Shown one piece after another: positions 17,768 through 25,748 of a stretch of DNA of 64,000 nt. The DNA is from Chitinophagales bacterium. Its GTDB lineage: Bacteria; Bacteroidota; Bacteroidia; Chitinophagales; LD1. The notes beneath the pieces are model-generated. The model worked only from the letters and a program-made list of their open reading frames with translations. It ran no database searches and was not told the DNA's origin. The DNA lies in assembly GCA_016787045.1 (NCBI GenBank), contig JAEUVA010000024.1:1-64000 (forward strand), given 5' to 3'. Every line of letters starts with the position of its first letter. The stretch's first letter is position 1. Position numbers and translations under genes: made by a program.

Positions 17768-19183
17768 ATGACTAAGCACTTTCTTTTTGCATTACTCTTT
17801 ATCTCTCATTGTATAGTGGCTCAAATTCCTAACCATGGTTTTGAAAACTGGGATAGCCAACCCCGATTGATGGATTGGCAAAACAACAGTTACCCTCTCA
17901 CTATGCCACCTTATGACCCATACATTATCCGTAAGGATACCAATGCCAAGGTAGGTCAATATGCTGCTAACTTTCATGCCAATGGAGTGGTAAAGCCCTG
18001 GGCAACGGTTACTTTTCCGGTGAGTGTTCAATACACCGAGTTATCGGCATGGGTTAGCTACCAATTTCCACCCTGTGTGAACGATATTGGCTCATCAGAA
18101 AAAGACACTGTAAGCATAAAGGTAGAGGTGCTGAACGGCACAATAGCTGTAGGAAGTGGTTATTGGCGGAAAAATGATGCACTTGGCATTAGCGGTTTTC
18201 AAAAAATCAGTATCCCCATCACCTATAACTCTACCACATTTGATAGTTGCCGCATTACCATTACCGGTGGTATGGTATATGGTGGGTGTGGTATAATAGC
18301 TGCAAGTACAGAGTTTACGGTAGATGAACTGGAACTGACGGATAAGAGCGATTGCATAGATACCTCGCTCATTTGCCAAAACTGCCCTTGCCCGCTTATA
18401 TATGACCCGGTTTGCGGATGCAATGGTGTTACTTATGGTAATACATGCGAGGCCACTAATGCCGGAGTAACACAGTACACACCCGGTGAGTGCGGCATAG
18501 CCGGTGCCGATAGTTGCAGTGTAGATTTTTCGTATACGGCACAACACACAGTATTGAATTTTACTGCCATACCTGATGCCGCTTTGGTTACTGCTTATTT
18601 GTGGGATTTTGGGAATAACAACTTTAGTAATCAGCAGAACCCTACATTTACTTTTCCATTACCGGGCTGGTACAATGTGTGTGTAACCGTATCGGGGCAA
18701 GATTCGCTGGGTAACCCATGTGCTGCCACCAAATGCAAAATGGTTTATGCCAATGATGGCTGTATTGACAGCAGCCAGATATGCCCACCCGGAAGTTTAT
18801 GTTGCGATGCGCCTTTGTTTGATCCGGTTTGCGGTTGCGATAGCGTAACCTATGACAATGCTTGTGTAGCTGCGCTGTTTGGCGGTGTGCTGCAAAGTTA
18901 CAGCGGCCCCTGTGCTGTAGTTTCGGTGCCGGAGCAAGAAAAGTTTGGTGCTATGGTTTCTTTGCAACCTAATCCGGTTACCGATGTATTGATGGTAAAA
19001 AGCGGTAGTGCTGCGTTGGATATTGTGCAAATACAAAATCTGTTGGGTGAAACACTGCTGAGCGAAACAGTAAAGCAACAATACGCTGTAGAATTATCCG
19101 TACACTCCTTGCCATCCGGAGTCTATTTGATGGTGCTTGGTAGCAAAGGCCAAAGAGCAGTTAAACGCTGGGTGAAAAACTAA
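17768..19183 (+). CDS. Secreted T9SS protein with two Kazal-type domains and a PKD-like domain
   Basis: A 471-residue exported protein. A signal peptide (about 1-18, ending CIVAQ) precedes a jelly-roll-like N-terminal module starting IPNHGFENWDS (to about 195). Then come a first Kazal-type module (CPCPLIYDPVCGCNGVTY and GNTCEATNAG, about 205-245), a PKD-like domain (YLWDFGNNNFSNQQNPTF at about 280), a second Kazal-type module (DPVCGCDSVTYDNACVAA, about 345-375) and a C-terminal T9SS type A sorting domain (LQPNPVTDVLMV ... LPSGVYLMVL ... VKRWVKN). Kazal modules usually inhibit serine proteases, which is family knowledge and unproven here. The ATG at 17768 opens the signal peptide, and an upstream start at 17648 overlaps trmB. 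Confidence 0.9.
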   Translation: MTKHFLFALLFISHCIVAQIPNHGFENWDSQPRLMDWQNNSYPLTMPPYDPYIIRKDTNAKVGQYAANFHANGVVKPWATVTFPVSVQYTELSAWVSYQFPPCVNDIGSSEKDTVSIKVEVLNGTIAVGSGYWRKNDALGISGFQKISIPITYNSTTFDSCRITITGGMVYGGCGIIAASTEFTVDELELTDKSDCIDTSLICQNCPCPLIYDPVCGCNGVTYGNTCEATNAGVTQYTPGECGIAGADSCSVDFSYTAQHTVLNFTAIPDAALVTAYLWDFGNNNFSNQQNPTFTFPLPGWYNVCVTVSGQDSLGNPCAATKCKMVYANDGCIDSSQICPPGSLCCDAPLFDPVCGCDSVTYDNACVAALFGGVLQSYSGPCAVVSVPEQEKFGAMVSLQPNPVTDVLMVKSGSAALDIVQIQNLLGETLLSETVKQQYAVELSVHSLPSGVYLMVLGSKGQRAVKRWVKN

Positions 19184-19192
19184 ATCGGCAAT

Positions 19193-19678
19193 TTATTTGC
19201 CGAGATAAATCTCTTCGTTGCCTTTGCGCAGTTTGAGCGCCTTGGGGGTAAGGTCAAGTATGCGGTAGATGCGGGCAGTAGTGCTGCTATCATCGCGCAG
19301 TTGCAGGTCCTCTTCGCTATTAATGAGTTGCCATTCGCCCATATTCATAAATGGGATGATGGTGGTATCTATAAAGCGCAGCGTATCGTAATCTAATACG
19401 TATTGCATGTTTACGGTATCGTAACCGAGGGTATCTATGTTAATGATAGAGTCGGGGTTGAGGATAAACTGTTTCCAACTTTCAGAAAAGCGGTTGTCTT
19501 CGCTAATGGTAAGTTGGTATTGGCGGAAAGTGGTATCAAAAAAGAGGGTTTGGTCTTTGCCATCAAACAGATAGCGGTCCATGTTCCAGGTGCCGGTTAG
19601 TTTTTTGAGAAATGCTTTTTTGTTGCAGCCAATAACTACTACAGATAAGGCCAGTGCTACGAAGAGTATTCTTTTCAC
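19193..19678 (-). CDS. Lipocalin-like lipoprotein
   Basis: A 161-residue predicted lipoprotein with signal peptide and lipobox (VVVIGC, Cys18), then a small beta-barrel-like domain opening with LTGTWNMDRYLFDG (the GTW motif of lipocalin-like DUF families) and strands such as YQLTISEDNRFSESW and MGEWQLINSEEDLQL. It starts with GTG at 19678. It is a tandem paralogue of the next gene (19702-20112): both share a CNK N-terminus, a xTW motif, an oxDKDGxFxE-like strand and a C-terminal L-R-D/S-T-S-L-Y-type ending. Ligand unknown. Confidence 0.78.
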   Translation of the reverse strand: MKRILFVALALSVVVIGCNKKAFLKKLTGTWNMDRYLFDGKDQTLFFDTTFRQYQLTISEDNRFSESWKQFILNPDSIINIDTLGYDTVNMQYVLDYDTLRFIDTTIIPFMNMGEWQLINSEEDLQLRDDSSTTARIYRILDLTPKALKLRKGNEEIYLGK

Positions 19679-19701
19679 GAATTAGATTTTATGGGGTTGA
19701 A

Positions 19702-20112
19702 TTAAATTTGAACAGTATCCATGTACAGTTGCGAAGTATCGCTGCGGAGTTGTACGTGGTCGCGGGTGAGGTTAAAGATGGTGTATTTGCGCTTGGCGGT
19801 TTTGGTTACGCTATCGGGCAAACTGAGGTACGGGTTCTCAAGCACTATTTTTTCATCGTTTTGCTCAAAGTAGTAGGTGCCGTTTACAAAAGTAGAATCG
19901 GGGTTGGTGTAAAACTCGGTGAACTTGCCATCTTTAGTAAAGGTAATGAGGTAGCCGGGGTAGGTACTGTTGAACTGGGTGGTTTTATCTACGTTAAATA
20001 GCAAATATTTGTACACCTTCCAGGTGGCGTTGAGGTTTTCTTTGTAAATCTTCTCTTTGTTGCAGCCCGCTATTACAGCAAAAATAAATGCAATGAGTAG
20101 GAGTTTTTTCAT
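19702..20112 (-). CDS. Lipocalin-like lipoprotein, paralogue
   Basis: A 136-residue predicted lipoprotein: MKKLLLIAFIFAVIAGC with Cys17, then CNKEKIYKENLNATWKVYKY. Strand patterns (YLITFTKDGKFTEFY, GTYYFEQNDEKIVLENPY, YTIFNLTRDHVQLRSDTSQ) parallel those of the adjacent 161-residue gene, so the pair arose by duplication. The two are 23 nt apart in one direction and probably co-transcribed. A TATTTTCG box lies 23 nt upstream (20136-20143). Function unknown. Confidence 0.78.
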   Translation of the reverse strand: MKKLLLIAFIFAVIAGCNKEKIYKENLNATWKVYKYLLFNVDKTTQFNSTYPGYLITFTKDGKFTEFYTNPDSTFVNGTYYFEQNDEKIVLENPYLSLPDSVTKTAKRKYTIFNLTRDHVQLRSDTSQLYMDTVQI

Positions 20113-20135
20113 GCTATGTTTTTTTCAAACAGTTC

Positions 20136-20143
20136 CGAAAATA
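20136..20143 (-). promoter_or_regulatory. Variant -7 box (TATTTTCG) before the lipocalin-like pair
   Basis: On the minus strand this octamer differs from TAnnTTTG at one defined base and lies 23 nt before the ATG at 20112. No clear -33 element. Confidence 0.3.
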
Positions 20144-20180
20144 ATTAAAGTTTGTAATGGTGTATGTTTTTGAGTTGTTT

Positions 20181-20669
20181 TCATTGTAGCGATTCAAACA
20201 TGCCGTTGCTTTTGTTTTTGCGTACGTTATTCCAGCCAAAGTATCTTCCGTTCATCACTACATACACGCCTATGGGTAGGGTTTGCACAAAGCCAAGCGC
20301 TGCACCGAGGTTAAAAAGCCCATCGCTACTGCCAAACTTGTAGGGTATCATAGCACCCGTAAGTACGATGGTTTTTTGCAGATTGGCTTTGCCTAAAAAG
20401 CGGGCGGTGGTTTCCATGGTATCGGTACCGTGGGTAATTACAATTTTTTCTTCGGTGCAGCTTTTGCAGTGGTTGAGTATAATTTCACGGTCGGCATCGG
20501 TCATTTCCAAACTATCTATCATCATGAGCGTGCGTACTTGCACGGGCAAGTTGCAGCGGCCGAGTTGCAGGATTTCTGTAAGGTGCGTGTTTTTGAAAAA
20601 AAGTTTGCCGGAGAGTTCATCGTACTCTTTGTCAAAAGTGCCACCGGTTACTAATACTTTTATTGCCAT
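20181..20669 (-). CDS. Asparaginase-like N-terminal-domain protein
   Basis: A 162-residue protein matching only the N-terminal (catalytic) domain of type I asparaginases. The first catalytic Thr region is VLVTGGTFDKEYDE (Thr11), the second triad region is VITHGTDTMETTARFL (about 79-93), and IVLTGAMIPYKFGSSDGLFNLG closes the active-site part. The C-terminal domain (about 150 residues in full asparaginases) is absent, and the protein ends after KSNGMFESLQ without sign of a frameshift. Short stand-alone forms of this kind are widespread in bacteria. Activity is uncertain because the full enzyme acts as a two-domain oligomer. Start at 20669 (MAIKVL) chosen. Confidence 0.82.
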   Translation of the reverse strand: MAIKVLVTGGTFDKEYDELSGKLFFKNTHLTEILQLGRCNLPVQVRTLMMIDSLEMTDADREIILNHCKSCTEEKIVITHGTDTMETTARFLGKANLQKTIVLTGAMIPYKFGSSDGLFNLGAALGFVQTLPIGVYVVMNGRYFGWNNVRKNKSNGMFESLQ

Positions 20670-20702
20670 GGGTATTGGTGCGCAATATGGCAGCAAGCGC
20701 TC

Positions 20703-20728
20703 GTTTTTGCAACAAACTTATCCACCCG
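20703..20728. repeat. 26-bp direct repeat, left copy
   Basis: Exact match to 21434-21459 (begins GTTTTTGCAACAAAC and ends TTATCCACCCG). The two copies bracket the DUF5615/DUF433 gene pair, and the identity stops exactly at both ends. Confidence 0.9.
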
Positions 20729-20742
20729 GTTCTTAGCTTTGA

Positions 20743-21117
20743 TTATACTGTCGGTTTTCTGACTCTTACTTTTTGGTTATCAATAATCACCAAGTTTTGA
20801 GATAGCTCTATATTCAAAAGCAGTTTAGCTATTTGCTGTGTGAGGGCTAATATTTCTTGCAGAGAAAAGTTTTTGCTTTTTCGGCACACTACTATTCCGG
20901 GCGTGTTGATTGTAGGGTAGCGAATAATATTGGAGAAGTCCAAATCAAAGGTAACAAGTATCCTTTGCTCTGCTATGCACAGTTGGTAAAGGTTATCATC
21001 GTTAGTTCCTGAAATTTGCTGATGGAAAACTGACGAAGCGTCAATTCCGTTTTGCTCCAAAATTTGTACAGCAGATGGAGGGAAGTTTTCATCTAACTTT
21101 ACTCTGACTTTGCTCAT
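20743..21117 (-). CDS. DUF5615 PIN-like toxin
   Basis: A 124-residue PIN-like protein, the usual toxin-side partner of DUF433 proteins. The acidic residues of the PIN-like active site are visible: KLDENFPPS (Asp9, Glu10), GTNDDNLYQLC and LVTFDLDFSNI. The family is thought to be RNases of a VapBC-like module, with proof limited to a few members. It overlaps the upstream antitoxin gene by 4 nt (ATGA), typical for translational coupling in toxin-antitoxin pairs. It lies between the two 26-bp direct repeats. Confidence 0.85.
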   Translation of the reverse strand: MSKVRVKLDENFPPSAVQILEQNGIDASSVFHQQISGTNDDNLYQLCIAEQRILVTFDLDFSNIIRYPTINTPGIVVCRKSKNFSLQEILALTQQIAKLLLNIELSQNLVIIDNQKVRVRKPTV

Positions 21118-21350
21118 GCAGCGTGGTGTAGCTCAACGTAGTTTTCGTTACTCATTGCCGCACCGTAAGCGAGGCAAGCTAAAATGTCTTCGCGGTGTAG
21201 TTGAGGGTAGTTTTTCAAAACATCCTCTATGCTGTTGCCTGCAGCCAAAAAATCTAACACGAGTGAAACCCAAATTCGGGTGCCTTTAATGCAAGGTTTA
21301 CCAAAACAAATATTGGGGTCAACAGTAATGCGTTGCAGTAGCGGATTCAT
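21114..21350 (-). CDS. DUF433 antitoxin-like protein
   Basis: A 78-residue DUF433 protein: ITVDPNICFGKPCIKGTRIWV at the N-terminus (split here as DPNICFGKPCIKGTRI), LDFLAAGNSIEDVLKNYP and LHREDILACLAYGA. This winged-helix-like fold is the common first gene of DUF433/DUF5615 pairs. The start at 21350 (MNPLLQRI) is preferred to an upstream one that would add 32 residues. The start region resembles that of the YitT gene (MNPLL), which looks coincidental. Confidence 0.87.
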   Translation of the reverse strand: MNPLLQRITVDPNICFGKPCIKGTRIWVSLVLDFLAAGNSIEDVLKNYPQLHREDILACLAYGAAMSNENYVELHHAA

Positions 21351-21433
21351 AGTTGTAAATATAGTTCTTTTGGTGCTTGAAACAATTGCCAGGTTTTGCC
21401 AGCTGAGGATGTGGTGTGTTTGTTTTACGGGTT

Positions 21434-21459
21434 GTTTTTGCAACAAACTTATCCACCCG
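21434..21459. repeat. 26-bp direct repeat, right copy
   Basis: Exact copy of 20703-20728, 83 nt upstream of the toxin-antitoxin start and 57 nt before the TonB receptor start. Spacing between copies is 705 nt, which holds only the toxin-antitoxin pair. Confidence 0.9.
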
Positions 21460-21503
21460 TTAAGTGTTTGGTGGTATTACATACAACCAAACTGCAAAGC
21501 CAT

Positions 21504-21511
21504 TACATTAG
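21504..21511 (+). promoter_or_regulatory. Weak -7-like box (TACATTAG) before the TonB receptor
   Basis: TACATTAG lies 5 nt before the ATG at 21517, in the same CATTACATT context seen before gcvT (8057). It is off consensus at one defined base. Spacing implies a near-leaderless transcript. Confidence 0.25.
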
Positions 21512-21516
21512 CCACC

Positions 21517-24500
21517 ATGAAACATCTTTTACTCCTGATTGCAGCTGCTGTTTTTAGTGGCTTTGTTTCGGCACAAAACATTTCCGGAATATTGTTGGAT
21601 AAAGTAACCGGTGAGCCGCTGATTGGCGCTACGGTTTCGGTAAAGGGCACCACCACCGGCACCGCTACCGATATTGACGGCAAGTTTGAACTCAAGGTAA
21701 CGCAAACGCCACCACTCACCCTCTCGTTTAGCTATATTGGTTACGAAACGCAGGAGATAGAAGTAAAGACGGCAGATGGTTTAAAGCGCTCTTTCAACAT
21801 CAAACTGGTTTCTTCAGAAAATGTATTGGGTACGGTAGAGATTGTGGACTCGCGCATTACCCAAAAGCAGCAAGAAAGTCCGCTAACCATAGAGAGCATG
21901 GGCTTGCAGGAAATTAAGCAAACGGCTGCTTCTACTTTTTACGAAGGGCTGGGCAAAATGAAGGGCGTGGATATGACCAGCGCCTCGCTGGGTTTTGTGA
22001 TTATCAATACCCGCGGGTTTAACAGTACCTCGCCTGTGCGCTCGCTGCAACTTTTGGATGGAGCCGATAACCAGGCACCCGGGCTTAACTTTAGTATGGG
22101 CAATTTTGCCGGAGCTACTGAAATAGATATTCAGAAAGTAGATTTGGTAGTGGGCGCATCTTCGCCTTTGTATGGCCCCAATGCGTTTAACGGGGTTATC
22201 AATCTGCAAACCAAAAACCCTTTTTACTATCCGGGGCTTACGGTGTTTGTAAAAGGTGCCGAGCGCAACTTGTTTGAGGGGGCACTGCGTTGGGCGCAAA
22301 GCATTAAGAATAAAAACGGTACCGATAAGTTTGCGTACAAAATCAACTTTAGCTACCTGCGGGCCGATGACTGGGCGGCTGCCAACTTAGCGGCTGCTAC
22401 CAATAGCTGGCAACCGCGCGGCAACCCCGGTGGGTACGATGCCGTGAACCGCTATGGCGATGAGTTGCCTACCAAAAACTCGTTTGATTACAACAGTTTG
22501 TATGGCCGCAGAACTTTTCCGGGGTTGGGGCAAACTTTTAGAACCGGATACATGGAGCAAGATGTGCTGAACTATAACGTGCGCAACATCAAAGCCAACA
22601 CGGCTTTGCATTACCGCATTACCGATAAAATAGAGGCGCGGGTGGCCTATAACTTTGGTTTTGGCACCACGGTGTATCAGGGCGATAATCGGTATAGTAT
22701 TAACAACATACAGTTTCATCACCTGCGGGCAGAGATTATACAGCAAGACAAGTTTTATATCCGCGCATATACCAGCATGGAAAACTCGGGCAACTCGTAT
22801 GATGCGGTGTTTACCGCCATCAAAATGCAGGATGCACAAAAGAATATTGTGCAGTGGGCGGCCGATTATCAGTTGTTTTGGAACAATGGCTGGGCGCCTG
22901 CCGGATATGCTTCGCCAAAAAATAAAGTGAATGGCTTGCTGGGTAATTATGCGCCTAATTTTGACTTAGACCCCGGCACTCCGGGCTTGCAAAACTATTG
23001 GCTGCCGGCCAGTTTAACCTCCGATACCTCGCAGTGGGCGGGTATTATTGCCAACACTATGGCCGTGTATGATTCTATGATGAATATACATGCCGATTCG
23101 CTGAGCTACTGGCACCAGCAGGCGCGCAATTTTGCCGATTCGGTTACCCTATTTGGTGGCAAAGCAAGATTGATACCCGGCACCAAAGAGTTTAACGACT
23201 CGCTCAAGGCCTTTACCTCGCGCACGGCATTTGAAGAGGGCGGCACCCGGTTTTTTGACCGCTCTAAAATGTTTCACCTGCAAGGCGAATACAAGTGGGA
23301 CATTAAGAAAAACAAAGCCGATGAAAAACCGCTTTTTGAACTTTTGACCGGTGCCAGTTTCCGCATGTATCTGCCCGATTCGCGGGGCACTATTTTTAGC
23401 GATACCATTACATCGTACAACGTACGCAATAGAAACACCGGTGCCGAAAGTATAATTACCACCAATGAGTACAATGCGCAGAAAGACAGTTTTGATGTGC
23501 TGAGCAGCACCCGCAGGCGCATTACCAACTGGGAGGTGGGCGCTTACCTGAGTGCCAACAAGCGCTTTAGTATTAATGATAGCCACGCCATTATACTTAC
23601 CGCCACGGTGCGCTTTGACCGCAACCAAAATTTTGCCTGGAAAACTCCGCAGGGCAAAATTGACCCTATTATTACCCCGGCTGCTTCTATAGTATATGTA
23701 TATAAAAACAACCATACGGTGCGCTTGTCGTTTAGCTCGGCAGTGCGCAACCCTACGCTGCAAGACCAGTTTTTGTACTACAACGTAGGCCGCGCTATTT
23801 TGATAGGCAACCTGCAAGGGGTAGATTCTTTAGTAACCATAGAGTCTTTTCAAGATTACCTGAGCACCTCGCCCTACAACCAAGGTGTGCTCAAGTGGTT
23901 TAATGTACCGGCTGTGCGCCCCGAAAAAGTGCGCAGCTTAGAGGTGGGCTACAAGGGTGTGTTTATCAACAAGGTGTATATAGATGGCAGCGCGTATGTA
24001 AGCTGGTATAAAGATTTTTTGGGCTTTCAGATTGGCACCAGCTTAAACCAAACCATCAACAATTTTGGTGGTGTGTCTGACACTACGTACAGCATCCGGC
24101 AAATTTATCGCGTAGCGGCCAATGCCCAAAGCACGGTAATGACGTATGGTGCTTCTATCGGGTTCAACTATTACTTTATCAATAACTATTCGTTAAACGG
24201 AAATTATAGCTGGAACCGCCTTGACCAGCGCGGTACCGATGACCCCATTATACCGGCTTTTAACACCCCGGAGCATAAGTTTAATGTGGGCATTAGCGGG
24301 CGCGAAATCAAAATTAAAAACACCAAGGGCTTTGGGTTTAACGTAAACTATAAGTGGATACAGGGTTTTGTGTTTAGCGGCTCGCCACAGTTTACGGGCA
24401 GCATACCCAGCTACAGCTTGTTAGATGCGCAGGTGAGCTATGAGTGGACCAAAATTTACACCACCTTTAAGTTTGGCGGCTCTAACCTGATTAGCAGAAA

Positions 24501-24618
24501 AAACTTTCAAACCTACGGGGGGCCGGCTGTGGGCCGCATGTTGTACGGCTCTATACTGGTGAATTTAGACAGCGATGCCCTAAAGAAAAAAGCCCCCGCC
24601 AAGCCCCAAGAGTTTTAA
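21517..24618 (+). CDS. Large TonB-dependent receptor with CarboxypepD_reg domain
   Basis: A 1033-residue outer-membrane receptor. The signal peptide is MKHLLLLIAAAVFSGFVSAQ; residues about 21-105 are the CarboxypepD_reg domain (ISGILLDKVTGEPLIGATVS, DIDGKFELKV); the plug follows (STFYEGLGKMKGVDM, LLDGADNQAPGLNF, IDIQKVDLVVGASSPLYGP with NAFNGVINLQTKNP) and the rest is the barrel, ending VGRMLYGSILVNLD plus a short Lys/Pro-rich tail. It is longer than the receptor at 5.5 kb and resembles the SusC-type size class, but no SusD gene follows it. The ATG at 21517 opens the signal peptide. The earlier reading from 21229 overlaps the toxin-antitoxin promoter region and is rejected. Substrate unknown. 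Confidence 0.92.
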   Translation: MKHLLLLIAAAVFSGFVSAQNISGILLDKVTGEPLIGATVSVKGTTTGTATDIDGKFELKVTQTPPLTLSFSYIGYETQEIEVKTADGLKRSFNIKLVSSENVLGTVEIVDSRITQKQQESPLTIESMGLQEIKQTAASTFYEGLGKMKGVDMTSASLGFVIINTRGFNSTSPVRSLQLLDGADNQAPGLNFSMGNFAGATEIDIQKVDLVVGASSPLYGPNAFNGVINLQTKNPFYYPGLTVFVKGAERNLFEGALRWAQSIKNKNGTDKFAYKINFSYLRADDWAAANLAAATNSWQPRGNPGGYDAVNRYGDELPTKNSFDYNSLYGRRTFPGLGQTFRTGYMEQDVLNYNVRNIKANTALHYRITDKIEARVAYNFGFGTTVYQGDNRYSINNIQFHHLRAEIIQQDKFYIRAYTSMENSGNSYDAVFTAIKMQDAQKNIVQWAADYQLFWNNGWAPAGYASPKNKVNGLLGNYAPNFDLDPGTPGLQNYWLPASLTSDTSQWAGIIANTMAVYDSMMNIHADSLSYWHQQARNFADSVTLFGGKARLIPGTKEFNDSLKAFTSRTAFEEGGTRFFDRSKMFHLQGEYKWDIKKNKADEKPLFELLTGASFRMYLPDSRGTIFSDTITSYNVRNRNTGAESIITTNEYNAQKDSFDVLSSTRRRITNWEVGAYLSANKRFSINDSHAIILTATVRFDRNQNFAWKTPQGKIDPIITPAASIVYVYKNNHTVRLSFSSAVRNPTLQDQFLYYNVGRAILIGNLQGVDSLVTIESFQDYLSTSPYNQGVLKWFNVPAVRPEKVRSLEVGYKGVFINKVYIDGSAYVSWYKDFLGFQIGTSLNQTINNFGGVSDTTYSIRQIYRVAANAQSTVMTYGASIGFNYYFINNYSLNGNYSWNRLDQRGTDDPIIPAFNTPEHKFNVGISGREIKIKNTKGFGFNVNYKWIQGFVFSGSPQFTGSIPSYSLLDAQVSYEWTKIYTTFKFGGSNLISRKNFQTYGGPAVGRMLYGSILVNLDSDALKKKAPAKPQEF

Positions 24619-24690
24619 GAGTTTTCTGAACAACTTATCTGCGGTCAACCCACCGCTGTAAGCACTTGCGGTAAGCCGGTTGCTTAAAGT

Positions 24691-24702
24691 GGTCGCCCGA
24701 CC
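24691..24702. repeat. REP-like core GGTCGCCCGACC
   Basis: GGTCGCCCGACC, a near-palindrome, recurs at 25654-25665 and 29845-29856. This copy lies in the gap 24619-24811, which also holds the smaller hairpin GCGGT/ACCGC (24640s) and no gene. Confidence 0.65.
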
Positions 24703-24811
24703 GCCCGGCTCAGGTACTTGCACCCCTCCCTTTGTGTTTTGTGGGCTACCCCGCACTATTGGTTTGGCAGGTGGGCAATAGTTTTTACCTTAGTGCAATA
24801 CTTTACCCACC

Positions 24812-25540
24812 ATGAATATTGCACAAATTGCCCTTTTACAAAAAGAAATAGCCCATTTACGGCAATTATTAGCCGCCAAGGATACCGAAATTGCCTACCT
24901 GAAAGAATGTATTGCCTACCTCAAAAGCGGGGATGCCCGCGCAGAGGGTTTTTTATCCAACCTCAATTTTGAGGTAGGGAAAACAGAGCATAGTTTATCC
25001 AACCCCAAAAGTGAGATAGGGAAAACAGAGCATAGTTTATCCAACCTCAAAAATGAGGTGGGAAAAACAGAGCGTAGTTTATCCAACCTCAAAAATGAGG
25101 TGGGTAAAACAGAGCATAGTTTATCCAACGTAAAAAATGAGGTGGGTAAAACAGAGTTCTCCGAGCATACCTCAACTATTGAGGTAGGCAAAACAGAGCT
25201 TCCGGCACGCATCCCCATTACCGAGCAGGAGATGCCCTACTTTTTGGGGGTGTTTACCGGTTTGCTGAAAGACAACGGTTTTTTGCGGGCCAGCTACTCG
25301 GCTACCGCCAACGCTGCCCGGCTGATGTGGCACCTGCACCACCATACTGCGGGCGATTACCCCACGCTGCGCAAGGTTACCGGGCTTTCGCAGGGAGGGC
25401 TGGCCAAGTTTTTGGCCTCGGCCAAAAAAAGAGGGCTGATAGTGCGGCAAGGTTTTCAGCAGTTTGCGCTTACCGAAAGTGGCCGGGGCTTGCTCCTGCA
25501 AGCGTATCACAAATATGTGGCCGGCCGCCCCAAACTTTAA
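24812..25540 (+). CDS. Winged-helix-like protein with N-terminal coiled coil and 14-residue tandem repeats
   Basis: A 242-residue protein I cannot place in a named family. Residues 1-40 are coiled-coil-like (LLQKEIAHLRQLLAAKD); about 48-130 consist of 14-residue repeats of the form SNLKNEVGKTEHSL, four clear and two decayed copies; the rest (about 135-242) looks like a winged-helix DNA-binding domain (YPTLRKVTGLSQGGLAKFLA, SAKKRGLIVRQGFQQFALTE). The repeats make a flexible linker between coil and DNA-binding head. REP-like palindromes stand on both sides (24691 and 25593-25665). There is no operon partner. It may be a mobile or fast-changing lineage-specific gene, and the DNA-binding call is from pattern only. 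Confidence 0.7.
   Translation: MNIAQIALLQKEIAHLRQLLAAKDTEIAYLKECIAYLKSGDARAEGFLSNLNFEVGKTEHSLSNPKSEIGKTEHSLSNLKNEVGKTERSLSNLKNEVGKTEHSLSNVKNEVGKTEFSEHTSTIEVGKTELPARIPITEQEMPYFLGVFTGLLKDNGFLRASYSATANAARLMWHLHHHTAGDYPTLRKVTGLSQGGLAKFLASAKKRGLIVRQGFQQFALTESGRGLLLQAYHKYVAGRPKL
24952..25203 (+). repeat. 42-bp tandem repeat inside the winged-helix gene
   Basis: Units start at about 24952, 24994, 25036, 25078, 25120 and 25162 with an exact 42-nt period. Several copies carry an internal inverted repeat ACCTCA-N4-5-TGAGGT (24960-24975, 25044-25059, 25086-25101, 25169-25185). The last copy keeps both arms although its encoded residues have changed. The unit is not spaced like a CRISPR. Confidence 0.9.
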
Positions 25541-25592
25541 TCCACTCCTTGGTATCAATCGGGTGTGGCTATCGCCTGCCCATCCACTCCGC

Positions 25593-25665
25593 GGTCGGGC
25601 GCTCGCTAAGGGCAGCACGAGTAGTCAAGATATCCATCAAGGCATCAGGTAGTGGTCGCCCGACC
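25593..25665. repeat. REP-like inverted repeat pair
   Basis: GGTCGGGCG at 25593-25601 is the reverse complement of CGCCCGACC at 25657-25665, 55 nt apart. The right arm lies inside the palindrome TGGTCGCCCGACCA. The gap 25541-25748 contains this and no gene. Confidence 0.6.
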
Positions 25666-25748
25666 ACGTATCCATTATTTTTGATGTGGCATTTATCCGG
25701 TGACTAAACCCAAGGGCATGGCTAGCCCCATGCAAAGAGTTGCATAGG

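Noticed and set aside
18095..18547. Minus-strand ORF across the Kazal-type domain gene
   Set aside because: Shadow frame in a gene with strong T9SS and Kazal signatures on the plus strand; no start context.
20743..21350. Insertion sequence carrying the toxin-antitoxin pair
   Set aside because: No transposase, no terminal inverted repeats, and a 26-bp flanking repeat is longer than usual target duplications; recorded as a repeat-flanked module only.
21229..21516. N-terminal extension of the second TonB receptor from 21229
   Set aside because: It runs antisense through the DUF433 gene start, contains the 26-bp repeat and lacks a signal peptide; the ATG at 21517 starts a clear one.
24952..25203. 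Regular repeats that might be a CRISPR array
   Set aside because: The 42-nt period has no unique spacers; the whole unit repeats and encodes a 14-residue repeat in frame with a long gene.
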